Positions 1-8,280 are shown, counted from the stretch's first letter. The stretch: 64,000 bases of DNA from Paenibacillaceae bacterium (GCA_004134985.1 REGQ01000025.1:1-64000), one strand, 5' to 3'. The notes: generated by a model from the letters alone, not told the origin. Numbers and translations: made by a program.

Positions 1-77
1 GAAAGCCGTATGAGGGAAAACCTCACGTACGGTTTGATGAGGAGAGGCTGAAATAATATTTCAGCCTTTCACTCTAG
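1..77 (+). mobile_element. 3' end of a group II intron (domains V and VI)
   Basis: Positions 3-35 form the domain V hairpin: AAGCCGTA pairs with TACGGTTT, TGAGG with CCTCA, with a GAAA-type loop and the two-base CG bulge at 26-27. Domain VI follows: AGGCTGAAA (45-53) pairs with TTTCAGCCT (59-67), and A71 is the likely branch-point adenosine about 7 bases before the 3' splice site near 76-78. Domain V is the best conserved part of these introns, so the call is firm. The reverse transcriptase/maturase gene, if present, lies upstream of the window. Confidence 0.85.
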
Positions 78-140
78 GGCTGCCCTATCATTGGGCCTTG
101 TCAACTAATGCTGGATTGTCAGCAGAAAGTTATTAACGAA

Positions 141-160
141 TGTGGATAACTTGTTGATAA
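141..160 (-). promoter_or_regulatory. tandem DnaA-box pair
   Basis: TGTGGATAA (141-149) is the exact complement of the consensus DnaA box TTATCCACA. It is followed at 11-bp spacing by the one-mismatch box TGTTGATAA (152-160). The same pair with the same spacing is at 62580-62599. Protein binding is inferred, not shown. Confidence 0.55.
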
Positions 161-189
161 CTGTCTAATAACTGTGGGGGAATTATAAA

Positions 190-225
190 GAAGCTTGCCT
201 TGGATGGGCAAGCTTCGGCCTTTTT
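190..225 (+). terminator. stem-loop, likely rho-independent terminator
   Basis: GAAGCTTGCC (190-199) pairs perfectly with GGCAAGCTTC (207-216) and is followed by GGCC and five T. It could terminate the transcript that carries the intron. Confidence 0.55.
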
Positions 226-284
226 ACGATTTGTTGATGCTGGTTTCACGCTTAATTCCAGATTGCCTATAAACATATAATTGA

Positions 285-310
285 GAAATCCGGCTTTGGA
301 TGGCGATTGG
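285..310 (+). repeat. partial copy of the dispersed stem-loop repeat
   Basis: Positions 285-297 carry the right arm GAAATCCGGCTTT of the inner stem found in the full copies at 1746-2016 and 63436-63643, followed by a near-match to their next ten or so bases. The left arm and the ends are not recognisable, so this looks like a decayed copy. Confidence 0.55.
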
Positions 311-403
311 GAGCTTTCTGGAGATCCTCAACGATTCGCTAGCGGACTTGTCAACGATTGGTTGCGGTTGTGAGCTCTCTGCAAATATACTAAGTTATTA
401 ACT

Positions 404-444
404 TGTGGATAATGTTGATAAACATATCAAGAACATGTGGATAA
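404..444 (-). promoter_or_regulatory. DnaA boxes just downstream of a gene
   Basis: TGTGGATAA occurs at 404-412 and 436-444, both exact complements of TTATCCACA, and the weaker TGTTGATAA sits at 413-421. They lie immediately beyond the stop codon of the gene at 447-1052. Their role is unknown. Confidence 0.5.
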
Positions 445-446
445 GT

Positions 447-1052
447 TTATCCGAGCGACTGAATGATTTCCTCCAACTGGGCAAATGGAAACTGGTCATT
501 GTGATGATTGCGTAGCGAATAGGCGTCGTCCCCTACTAATACCCAGTTTTGTCCTGTATGAATCCAATGAAAGTCCAGGAACTTCATATGGGTGATGTGC
601 GCGATCAGTTCCCCAAGCTCTTCCGCAGTAAACAGCTGCAAGGAATTGAAGGCCGCTGTCAGCTTGGTTTCAAAGCGATGCCATTCCTCCGGAAGGACAG
701 CCGTGAAGCGAAAGAGCAGCAGAAAGGGAAGGGCGGACGGCCCGTTATAGCCGGGATAGCGGCTGGCTGCATCGCTGATAGCATCCAGTTCCTCAAGCCG
801 AAGTGCGAAAGGATGGGGATGGGCTTCATCATCCCAGGCAATTTCCACGCCCTCTTCCTTGCTGCGCTCAACCAATAGCAGCGATAGTAATGAAAAATCT
901 TCATCCAGCTCCAACTGGAGCATGAGCCTGTCCGTTATTGGCAATGACACAATCGCATTTTCCAATTCGGGATAGGTGCGGTCTTCAGCAGTCAGCCATA
1001 GAAAGTCAGTCCAGAACTGCTTGTTGTGAATATATTTAATGAGTGCCTCCAT
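447..1052 (-). CDS. hypothetical protein, 201 aa
   Basis: A soluble, acidic protein without signal peptide or membrane segment. I recognise no family. It has Trp-rich ends (FWTDFLWL near the N-terminus, WIHTGQNWVLVGDD near the C-terminus) and a Leu-rich middle. The frame is open up to 1157, but the ATG at 1052 (MEALIKYIHN) is chosen because AGCGAGG lies about 7 bases before it. It stands alone, between DnaA boxes downstream and a repeat-rich region upstream. Confidence 0.7.
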   Translation of the reverse strand: MEALIKYIHNKQFWTDFLWLTAEDRTYPELENAIVSLPITDRLMLQLELDEDFSLLSLLLVERSKEEGVEIAWDDEAHPHPFALRLEELDAISDAASRYPGYNGPSALPFLLLFRFTAVLPEEWHRFETKLTAAFNSLQLFTAEELGELIAHITHMKFLDFHWIHTGQNWVLVGDDAYSLRNHHNDQFPFAQLEEIIQSLG

Positions 1053-1471
1053 ATGCTTACCTCGCTGTCTTGTATATAGTGGAACGATTAAATTTCGTAT
1101 CAGAACATGTGCAGCAATTCCACGAAAATCTTCAATTTTTATGGAAAAGTTGAACACAATACAACAATTTATTCCTGTGGATCATTTTTTTCAGTTAAAT
1201 TATATGAGTCAATTGTCGTTGTAATTTCCTTGGAAATGGAATCCAAAAGTAAATAACCGTTTTTTCATATTCAACCTATTAATTGGACAATAATAGCATA
1301 AGATTTCCTTTTGTGGAATACCTTTCTCCATTAGCAGGAAAGCTCTCATTTGCGCGCAGGGCCAGGAGCTTTCAATACAGTACAAACCGGCAATCTGCAA
1401 GGCGGAGGCTGCTCCGTCTCTGCGATTGCCGGTTATGTGGTTGAAAAGTTATTTCCCGATATTTTTATTGG
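1053..1471. other. intergenic region with two long stem-loops
   Basis: No gene is supported. GAAAGCTC (1338-1345) pairs with GAGCTTTC (1366-1373). AACCGGCAATC (1385-1395) pairs with GATTGCCGGTT (1424-1434), with an inner GGCGGAG/CTCCGTC pairing. Neither is followed by a T run, so they are not typical terminators. Confidence 0.45.
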
Positions 1472-1578
1472 CTCAACCTCAAAATCGGTGCTTGACAGTT
1501 ACCCCAACGTACGATGGCGGTTGCATTCCCCACTTTTAACCTTGTTTTATTTTGTAAAGTACTGATTTTGGGGTTGAG
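1472..1578. repeat. short inverted-end element (copy A)
   Basis: CTCAACCTCAAAATCGGTGC at 1472-1491 is matched in inverted orientation by the bases at 1559-1578 (complement CTCAACCCCAAAATCAGTAC). These ends resemble those of the longer copies at 1746-2016 and 63436-63643, but the inner 13-bp stem of those copies is missing. No transposase is present, so it looks like a non-autonomous, MITE-like element. Confidence 0.6.
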
Positions 1579-1611
1579 AGAGGAGGAGCCCTTGAGCTCT
1601 GTAGGGCTCCT

Positions 1612-1742
1612 AAAATTGTTGTATTTTCTGCACAATTCAGCTCATAATTTGTAATTTTCCTGGAATTGTTGTACTTTATACAACATTTTTAGCGAAATAG
1701 CAATAATTATCCGAAATTGTTGTACTTTATACAACAATTTCG
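1612..1742. repeat. array of three palindromes with a 50-51 bp period
   Basis: Three imperfect palindromes built around ATTGTTGTA...TACAACAAT begin at about 1612, 1663 and 1713; the ATTGTT cores start at 1615, 1665 and 1716. The third is nearly perfect (GAAATTGTTGTA / TACAACAATTTC with a CTTTA loop). AT-rich spacers of about 23 bases separate them. A second array with the same core and period is at 49752-49886. It lies directly between elements A and B. Confidence 0.65.
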
Positions 1743-1745
1743 GTT

Positions 1746-2016
1746 CTACCTCAAAATCAGTGCTTGCCCCCTGCGAGGAAGGCAGCGAAGGGGAGGCTGA
1801 AAAAACGAAGGGTTCGCTTTTAAAGCCGGATTTCAACCTTTTGAAAAGTGAGATAAGAAATCCGGCTTTGAATGGCGATGAGAAGCACCCTGCAAGCCCG
1901 CAGCAGCAAGCCCGCAGCAGCAAGCCCGCAGCAGCAAGCCCGCAGCAGCAAACCCGCAGCAGCAAACCCGCACCCTGCAAACCCGAGTCTCGCCAAGCGC
2001 TGATTTTGGTTTTGAG
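1746..2016. repeat. dispersed inverted-end stem-loop element (copy B) with an internal tandem repeat
   Basis: The left end CTACCTCAAAATCAGTGCTT (1746-1765) is inverted at 1994-2016 (complement CTCAAAACCAAAATCAGCGC). Inside, AAAGCCGGATTTC (1822-1834) pairs perfectly with GAAATCCGGCTTT (1857-1869) over a 22-base loop. A 14-bp unit, CAAGCCCGCAGCAG with late variants, is repeated five and a half times at 1893-1975. The element ends five bases from the stop codon of the binding-protein gene at 2022, so its stem-loops may act as that gene's transcript end. Confidence 0.7.
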
Positions 2017-2021
2017 CCTTT

Positions 2022-3686
2022 TTATTTCTTGTATTTCTCATCATAGGTTTCCTGATAAATCTCCAAGTATCGCTTCAGATTCATATTATTGAGATTGCTC
2101 AAATAGGAATCCCAATCCTTGTCCAGATCGGCGTCACCGGTAACGAAGCGAGCAATCATTTCGTTGACATAATCCGTAATTGACTTGGAGAGATCGCCGA
2201 TTTCTGTCGCCTGCTCATTGGTGAAAAACAGCGGCGGCAACACTTTCTCCAGCGCCTGCTTGTATGGTTCGTATTTCGTCTTAGCTTCTTCATACATAAT
2301 AATTTCTAGCGGTTTTTCCGGATTTACCACCTCGCCAAGACGTAGGTCGCTTGGACGCAGCGAAGGTCCGGATTGGCCCCAGTTAAAATTCTGCGCCTTG
2401 CCCCAGTCGGCAATTTGCTTCCATTTTGCCGGTTGACCGTTGATACCGAGTTCGCCGGCCTCAGCCTTCTGCCACTCTTGATCGGGACGACCGATAACCG
2501 ATCGGAGCGTTACTTCTTCATTGTAGAGCAAGTCGGCGAGACGGAACGCGACTTCTGGGTTTTTCGACCCTTTTGTAATCAAGTAGGAGCCGGTGCCAAC
2601 CAGATGGAATGCTTCATATGGCGCGATTTGAACGCCACCGGGACCTTTGAGCGGAGGAACTGTCTTGTATTCCAGCCAGCGGTTGCTGCTTCCATAAAAC
2701 TCCGAGATGACACCCATATGCATCCCAGCCGCAGCGCCCATGATAGCCACCTCCGGATTTTCGCCTAACCGCTTCAACTGGTCTCCGTCCTGAGTCAGTG
2801 ATTGCGGATCCAGTAATCCTTCCTTATAGAGCTTGCGGAGATACTTCAAGCCTTCCTGCCATTCCGGTTTGTCGAATGGAACGACCGTTTTGCCGTCTTC
2901 CAGATAGACCCCATTGCCGCCGGGATTATAGATGAATGCATTCATCAAGAAGGAGTCAATGCTGCTGTAGAAACCGCTCGGCGAGCCTGAGAGCGGGATT
3001 TCATCCGCTTTGTTGTTTCCGTTCGGATCCTTTGTCTTGAATGCCTTTAACACTTCATAGAATTCATCTGTCGTAGTCGGCATTTGCAAGTCGAGCTGGT
3101 CGAGCCAAGGCTGATAGATCCACATCCTGCGTGGCAGGGTGCAGTGGAAGCATTCATTCACGTGTGGCAGGGAGTAGATATTGCCATCCGGTGCCGTAAT
3201 CGATTCCTTCACGACAGGTAGTTTTTCGAACATGTTCTTCGTTTCAACGCCGTACTTTTCAATCATATCGTTAAGTGGGAGGAAAATGCCCTGGTTGCCG
3301 TAGATCATCTGCTGGGCATTGGAGACGCCGAAGTCCATAATAACGTCCGGTAGATCATCACCGCTTGACAACATTAAATTGAGCTTTTCCGCAGCCGATT
3401 TAGAAGGGATAACCTCCCATTCAATATTAATATTCGTTTTTTCTTCCAAATACTTGGTAAATTCATTAGTGGCGAAATCCTCTACGGTCGGGTTGCTCGG
3501 AACCATGATGCGAATCGTTGTTTTTTCTTCCGTAATCGGGAATTGACCAGCTGGATTTACCTTCGTTTGCCCTTCGACTTTGTTGGAGCTTCCCGTTCCT
3601 TCCCCCTTGTTCACCGACGAACAGCCTGTTAGCATCATTGTGACGATCAGCATCGATAGGAATAGCAAGTAAATAGGTCTTTTCAA
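2022..3686 (-). CDS. sugar ABC transporter substrate-binding lipoprotein
   Basis: A 554-aa extracellular binding protein of the LplA/YtcQ-like group. A signal peptide ends in the lipobox LTGC (residues 19-22), followed by a Ser/Gly-rich linker and a binding domain starting near residue 55 (TTIRIMVPSNPTVEDF). The TTG start at 3686 is preceded by AAAGGAGG at 7 bases. It is the last gene of a minus-strand cluster with two permeases and an AraC-type sensor. No ATPase or sugar hydrolase is nearby, as usual for this type, which normally borrows a shared MsmX-like ATPase. The substrate cannot be read from the sequence; a complex plant-derived saccharide is plausible. Confidence 0.9.
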   Translation of the reverse strand: MKRPIYLLFLSMLIVTMMLTGCSSVNKGEGTGSSNKVEGQTKVNPAGQFPITEEKTTIRIMVPSNPTVEDFATNEFTKYLEEKTNINIEWEVIPSKSAAEKLNLMLSSGDDLPDVIMDFGVSNAQQMIYGNQGIFLPLNDMIEKYGVETKNMFEKLPVVKESITAPDGNIYSLPHVNECFHCTLPRRMWIYQPWLDQLDLQMPTTTDEFYEVLKAFKTKDPNGNNKADEIPLSGSPSGFYSSIDSFLMNAFIYNPGGNGVYLEDGKTVVPFDKPEWQEGLKYLRKLYKEGLLDPQSLTQDGDQLKRLGENPEVAIMGAAAGMHMGVISEFYGSSNRWLEYKTVPPLKGPGGVQIAPYEAFHLVGTGSYLITKGSKNPEVAFRLADLLYNEEVTLRSVIGRPDQEWQKAEAGELGINGQPAKWKQIADWGKAQNFNWGQSGPSLRPSDLRLGEVVNPEKPLEIIMYEEAKTKYEPYKQALEKVLPPLFFTNEQATEIGDLSKSITDYVNEMIARFVTGDADLDKDWDSYLSNLNNMNLKRYLEIYQETYDEKYKK

Positions 3687-3716
3687 CGTAAATCCTCCTT
3701 TGTATGCGCTCTCTGA

Positions 3717-4613
3717 TTACCCTTTTAATGAACCAATCATGACGCCTTTGACAAAATATTTCTGGACAAACGGATAAACGACGAGCAGCGGAATGGTGGA
3801 GACAACGATCAGGGAAAATTTCAGCAGACTACGCATTGCTTCTCGTTTGGCTGTCTGATCGACGTCTGTCAGCATCATGGCGTCAACGTCATTCTGAATC
3901 AGAATATCCCGCAGTATGATTTGCAGTGGATAAAGGCTTTGTGTTCTCAGGTAAATCAACGCATTGAAAAACTGGTTCCAGTGCCCGACAGCGTAGTACA
4001 GTGAAATAACAGCCAGAATTGGTCCAGATAGCGGGAGTACGATTTTCCATACAAATTTGAAATCATTGCAGCCATCCAGTTGTGCGGCTTCCAGCAGTTC
4101 ATCCGGTATCGTCGTCTGGAAGTAAGTTCTGGCAATGATCACGTTCCATATGCTGAGGGCACCCGGAAGTACCATCGCCCAAACCGAGTTTAGCAATCCC
4201 AGATCCTTCACCAACAAATAACCGGGGATTAACCCGCCGGAGAACATCGTTGTGAAGACGAATAAGACCATAATCACGTTTCGGCCATAAAAGTCCTTGC
4301 GCGCCAGTGGATAAGCGGCTAGCACAGTCATAAAGACATTGATTAGGGTTCCGAACACCGTATAGTAGAGCGAGTTGCGGAATCCGGACCAGATAAGCTT
4401 GTGTTTGAAAACCGCCTCATAGCCCTCGAGTGTAAAGCCGACAGGCCATAACCAGACGCGCCCGGATATGACGGCTGAAGGTTCACTAATTGAAGCGCTT
4501 GCAATATAGACAAGCGGATATAATACCGTAATCAGAAACAGGGACAACAGTCCGTAGTTCAATATCGTAAACAGACGGTCGCCGAGCGATTCTTTACCGA
4601 ATGTTTGTTCCAT
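3717..4613 (-). CDS. sugar ABC transporter permease (LplC/YtcP type)
   Basis: A 298-aa inner-membrane permease with about six membrane segments. The ATPase-contact (EAA) loop reads EAAQLDGCNDFKFVWKI at about residues 180-196, and the typical C-terminal end QKYFVKGVMIGSLKG is present. It should pair with the permease encoded just upstream (18-base gap) and receive substrate from the lipoprotein encoded downstream. The ATG at 4613 follows an AAGGGGG ribosome binding site. Confidence 0.92.
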   Translation of the reverse strand: MEQTFGKESLGDRLFTILNYGLLSLFLITVLYPLVYIASASISEPSAVISGRVWLWPVGFTLEGYEAVFKHKLIWSGFRNSLYYTVFGTLINVFMTVLAAYPLARKDFYGRNVIMVLFVFTTMFSGGLIPGYLLVKDLGLLNSVWAMVLPGALSIWNVIIARTYFQTTIPDELLEAAQLDGCNDFKFVWKIVLPLSGPILAVISLYYAVGHWNQFFNALIYLRTQSLYPLQIILRDILIQNDVDAMMLTDVDQTAKREAMRSLLKFSLIVVSTIPLLVVYPFVQKYFVKGVMIGSLKG

Positions 4614-4631
4614 GGTGATTCGTAGTCCCCC

Positions 4632-5594
4632 TTACCATAAGCTGGCTTGATTCGTTTTTTGGGCTATTTTGTTCACACCATAGATCAGAATGAAGCCAAT
4701 AACCGATTTAAACAGGCCGATGGCTGCCGAGTATGAATAATTCATGGCTTCCGACAACAGTCCCACTTTGTAAACGTACGTATCAATGATCTCTGAAGTT
4801 CGCATATTAAGTGGATTTTGCATTAATAGCACTTTCTCGTACCCAATTTCAAGCATGCTGCCCGTGTTAAGAATGAGCAGGATGATAGCAATAGGCATGA
4901 TACCTGGAATATCAATATGCCAGATGCGCTTCCACTTATTCGCTCCGTCGACAACAGCTGCCTCGTGAAGGGAAGGATCGATGCCTGACAGCGCTGCCAA
5001 ATAAATGATGCAACTGAAGCCGACGCTTTGCCAGATACCCGACCAGACGTAAATCGACTTGAAATAATCCGGATTGCCCAAGAAATTGATAGGTTCCAAT
5101 CCAAATGCGTTAAGAATTTGATTGACGATACCGTGTCTCGGATCAAGCAGCTCGAATAAAATGCCGACCATGACGACGACGGATATGAAATGAGGCGCAT
5201 AGGTGACCATTTGAACCGATTTCTTGAAGAAGCGGTTTCGGACCATATTCAGGCTTAAGGCGAGAATAATTGGGAATGGAAAGCCGGCGATCAAGCTGTA
5301 CAAGCTCAGAACAAGCGTGTTCTTCATTACTCGAACGAATTCATAAGAGTGGAAGAAGCGGATGAAATGCTTAAGTCCAACCCATTCGCTGCCCCAAATG
5401 CCTTTAGTTACAATGAAATCCTTGAAAGCAATTTGCGCTCCGTACATGGGCACGTACTTAAATATAATAATATAGAGAACAGGAAGCGCGATTAGCACGT
5501 AAAGCTGCCATACTTTGCGCATCCTCATAGCGGGGCCGAGCAAGCCCCTGCCGGTTGGCTTGCGAACAACTTGCGGCGATTGAACCGTTTTCAA
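4632..5594 (-). CDS. sugar ABC transporter permease (LplB/YteP type)
   Basis: A 320-aa inner-membrane permease. A basic N-terminus precedes the first membrane segment (residues 30-48), then KYVPMYGAQIAFKDF, a hallmark of LplB-like permeases, and the EAA loop EAAVVDGANKWKRIWHI near residues 210-226. The start is TTG at 5594, with GGAAGGGGG about 10 bases upstream. It is the first transporter gene after the AraC-type sensor and is co-oriented with it. Confidence 0.92.
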   Translation of the reverse strand: MKTVQSPQVVRKPTGRGLLGPAMRMRKVWQLYVLIALPVLYIIIFKYVPMYGAQIAFKDFIVTKGIWGSEWVGLKHFIRFFHSYEFVRVMKNTLVLSLYSLIAGFPFPIILALSLNMVRNRFFKKSVQMVTYAPHFISVVVMVGILFELLDPRHGIVNQILNAFGLEPINFLGNPDYFKSIYVWSGIWQSVGFSCIIYLAALSGIDPSLHEAAVVDGANKWKRIWHIDIPGIMPIAIILLILNTGSMLEIGYEKVLLMQNPLNMRTSEIIDTYVYKVGLLSEAMNYSYSAAIGLFKSVIGFILIYGVNKIAQKTNQASLW

Positions 5595-5742
5595 AAGATG
5601 GTAACCCCCTTCCTACTTGTTGTATGAACAACATAAAACGGCGGCACACGAAAGTAAATTCACAGTTCACTTCCGGATGTGCAGCCGTTAGGAAAGGCGA
5701 TGTGCAATTGCTGTCACAATGTGAAATCGTTAAGAAAAACCG

Positions 5743-8061
5743 CTAATTACGGGGGATTGAGGAGTTGCGGTATACCATGGCGCTTAACCCGTTAATCCTT
5801 TTGAATGCCCTGCAAAATGTATTGGACGAGTTGTACCCGACCTGGCCAGCAATATCGTTTACGGTCAATTCCGTTGTAGCGAGCAGATGACGCGCCCGCT
5901 CCATTCGCAGATTTTCCAAGTAATCGGAGAAGTTGACACCGTTCTGATCTTTGAAAAATTGGGACAAGTACACTTTGGATATATTCAGCCGATCGGCGGC
6001 TGCGTCCAGGCTCAATTCGGCCTCCATGTAGGAAGAAGAGACCAACTTGATGATATCGTCCAACAGTTGGGCGTTCTGGCTGCTCTTTCGTTCGTTTACC
6101 TTATCGCAAATCGAGCGGTACCACTCCTTGACGGAATGAAAAATGACCACCGGATCATCTGAAGAATGGGCTTGCCCCAGCAACGATTTGATATCATCCA
6201 TGTCATTCAGCACCATCTGCTCGTTCAGTTTAATCAAGTTGGCGACCATGTCGAAGATGAACAATTGACGCATCGCCATGGGCAGATGTCGATCGATGAA
6301 ATTTTGTCTATAAAGATCGTCCAACAACTTATCCGCTTCTTTCCAATCACCGGCCTTGGTTACATTCATAAGCCTTGCCACAAACTCAACAGGATAATAA
6401 TAGCCGCCGCTTTCGTTCGGAGGGAGAGCCTCATGCCAGGTTACGCCTCCTACGTTCTCTCTTCTGTCGGCTACTAACGCTTGCCTAGCTTCTTCGTATG
6501 AAAGAGATATAGCCGATAGCGACTCGCAGATGGACCCTACACCGATGACAAAGGAGATGTTCAAGCCGACTAGAATTTCATCCGTCAACAATTTCAATGC
6601 TTGATCAATACGATGTCTGCAGTCCTCCAGACAGTCTGAACCGTCGAAGAAAAGCAATGCGATTTTGTCCTCTGATACGTCATGGTAATGAGCCATATCG
6701 CTAAGGTGCTTACGTAGTTCTTCTTTTAAAATTACCCGTTTATAGTCTAGCTCCATCAACATTTCTTCGCTTAAGGAACTGTCGTAGCCGGTGAATCGAA
6801 GTATGGCCACCGCATAGAACGGGTCATTTAAATGCAGCTTCTGATGCAGCAGAGAAGCTTCGATATTTTTTTCGCCGACAAAATCTCCCTTCAACAGCCT
6901 TTCGAATAAAGTTGCCCGTAAGAACGGAGCTTGCTTGTGTATTTCCTCTTGCAATTCGGCATTGTTGTCAATTAGATTGGACACGGTACGCTGAATAAAG
7001 CCGAACGTGTCGTCCGTCCGTCCATGGTCTCCGCTAATACGCTCCTTTAGTGTGCTAACTATCGCTTTGACCGGTTTGCTATTTCGATAGGTAAAGAAAT
7101 ACGCCAAAATGACCCCCACAAGAAGAAAAAGGATAGCTAGCGAAAAAGTAATTTTTTTGATGTAAAATACTTTTTTTAACACGATATGGGGAGGCTGTGC
7201 GACGATGTAAGCCCAGCCGTTCTGAGCACTTGTCGTATAAGTAATGGTCATACCATCCGTCTTGTCCGAAGCGCCGATCAGACCTTGAGGTGCATCCAAT
7301 GCTAACTGATCCCGCTGGATTGGTGTGACATGCGATAGATCCGAAGGTACTGAGCTGATTACTTGTCCCTGTCCATCCAAAATATAAACTGAGCCGCCGT
7401 CCTCAGTCACAAGTCCACCGAGCAACTTCTGTACTTCCCAGTTGTCGATCAGTACAGCAATGGAGCCTTGTTCATCACCTGGATATCCGAGTGACTGGCG
7501 GTAAATGATCATATCATACAGCTTGTCTTGATAGATAGTACGCTGTGCAGGCAGAAACTGTCTGTTTTGATAACCATCAAAAAAGCGCTCCCGCCACTCG
7601 TCAAAGTCCATATCGGGGTATCGCAAGATGGACTGATAGAATTTGGGCATTTCATAGGTTGAATTGGGAGAGAGGACAAGGTTACTTTTGTTATAAAAAA
7701 TATAGTAGTCAAGGATGAAACTATTGGAGACACTGAAGTTATACAATCCCTTCTGTGTATTCCACACGCGAAAGGTCGTCGCTCCCTCAAACGGCTCGGT
7801 TACCTGCTGAAGACGCATCACTTTGGGATCGTTCTTCAATTGCTGAGCGACCATCTCCACTTCAGCCAAACGCCTGTCCAGCGTTACTTTCACCTGCTCC
7901 AACAAAAGTAAATTGTTATGGGTTACTTCATTTTCGACCAAATGCAATGTCTTGGTATAGATGTGCCAGCCGAGCAGCAGGGCTAGCAATATGAATAACA
8001 AATAGGGGACCAGCAGACGGATAAACAAGTTGTGTCTTCCCATCATGTGAACGAGCTTCAT
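5743..8061 (-). CDS. membrane-bound AraC-type sensor/regulator of the adjacent sugar importer
   Basis: A 772-aa protein of the YesS-like class. The first membrane segment is near residues 8-32 (LFIRLLVPYLLFILLALLLG). An extracytoplasmic sensor of the Cache type follows, then a second membrane segment near 295-320, a cytoplasmic region, and a C-terminal AraC double helix-turn-helix (DAAADRLNISKVYLSQFFKD and IAGQVGYNSSNTFCRAFKR). It probably senses a sugar, or the loaded binding protein, outside and activates the transporter genes downstream. ATG 8061 is preferred over the ATG at 8106 because GGAAGGGGTG lies 9 bases before it, inside the longer frame. Confidence 0.88.
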   Translation of the reverse strand: MKLVHMMGRHNLFIRLLVPYLLFILLALLLGWHIYTKTLHLVENEVTHNNLLLLEQVKVTLDRRLAEVEMVAQQLKNDPKVMRLQQVTEPFEGATTFRVWNTQKGLYNFSVSNSFILDYYIFYNKSNLVLSPNSTYEMPKFYQSILRYPDMDFDEWRERFFDGYQNRQFLPAQRTIYQDKLYDMIIYRQSLGYPGDEQGSIAVLIDNWEVQKLLGGLVTEDGGSVYILDGQGQVISSVPSDLSHVTPIQRDQLALDAPQGLIGASDKTDGMTITYTTSAQNGWAYIVAQPPHIVLKKVFYIKKITFSLAILFLLVGVILAYFFTYRNSKPVKAIVSTLKERISGDHGRTDDTFGFIQRTVSNLIDNNAELQEEIHKQAPFLRATLFERLLKGDFVGEKNIEASLLHQKLHLNDPFYAVAILRFTGYDSSLSEEMLMELDYKRVILKEELRKHLSDMAHYHDVSEDKIALLFFDGSDCLEDCRHRIDQALKLLTDEILVGLNISFVIGVGSICESLSAISLSYEEARQALVADRRENVGGVTWHEALPPNESGGYYYPVEFVARLMNVTKAGDWKEADKLLDDLYRQNFIDRHLPMAMRQLFIFDMVANLIKLNEQMVLNDMDDIKSLLGQAHSSDDPVVIFHSVKEWYRSICDKVNERKSSQNAQLLDDIIKLVSSSYMEAELSLDAAADRLNISKVYLSQFFKDQNGVNFSDYLENLRMERARHLLATTELTVNDIAGQVGYNSSNTFCRAFKRINGLSAMVYRNSSIPRN

Positions 8062-8234
8062 TGATGGCTTCACCCCTTCCTTATCTCTAAATGATAACGC
8101 ATACATGGTTTAGTATACTATTTTTAGAATGCTTAGTAAAGAAACGGAATGCGCAATCAAATCGTTGAAAATTCAAACAAAAAGTGATGATTCAAGATAC
8201 ACAGTTATAGTTGTAAAAAAGAAAAGTTTGCAAA

Positions 8235-8280
8235 TTTAGAGTTACTACTCTAAAATAGTTTTTAGAGCTTTTACTCTAAA
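8235..8280. promoter_or_regulatory. two matching inverted-repeat operators upstream of a TetR gene
   Basis: The 20-bp sites at 8235-8254 (TTTAGAGT, 4 bases, ACTCTAAA) and 8261-8280 (TTTAGAG, 6 bases, CTCTAAA) share the same half-site and lie 26 bp apart, just before the TetR gene starting at 8293. The layout is typical of autoregulation by a TetR repressor; binding by this protein is inferred from position. Confidence 0.7.

Larger units (their letters stand above)
80..446. other. intergenic region: DnaA-type boxes, a stem-loop and a degenerate repeat copy
   Basis: No convincing gene is visible between the intron end and the first CDS. The stretch holds DnaA-type boxes at 141, 152, 404, 413 and 436, a terminator-like hairpin at 190-225 and a partial copy of the dispersed repeat described at 1746-2016. 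Confidence 0.6.

Noticed and set aside
1612-1742. CRISPR array
   Set aside because: Only three units, repeats diverge strongly, spacers are AT-rich and similar to each other, and there is no cas gene; the second copy at 49752-49886 has the same few units.
1760-2092. Open frame of 110 codons with Ser-Lys-Pro-Ala-type repeats
   Set aside because: It reads through the dispersed repeat and its 14-bp tandem units, then into the 3' end of the binding-protein gene on the other strand.
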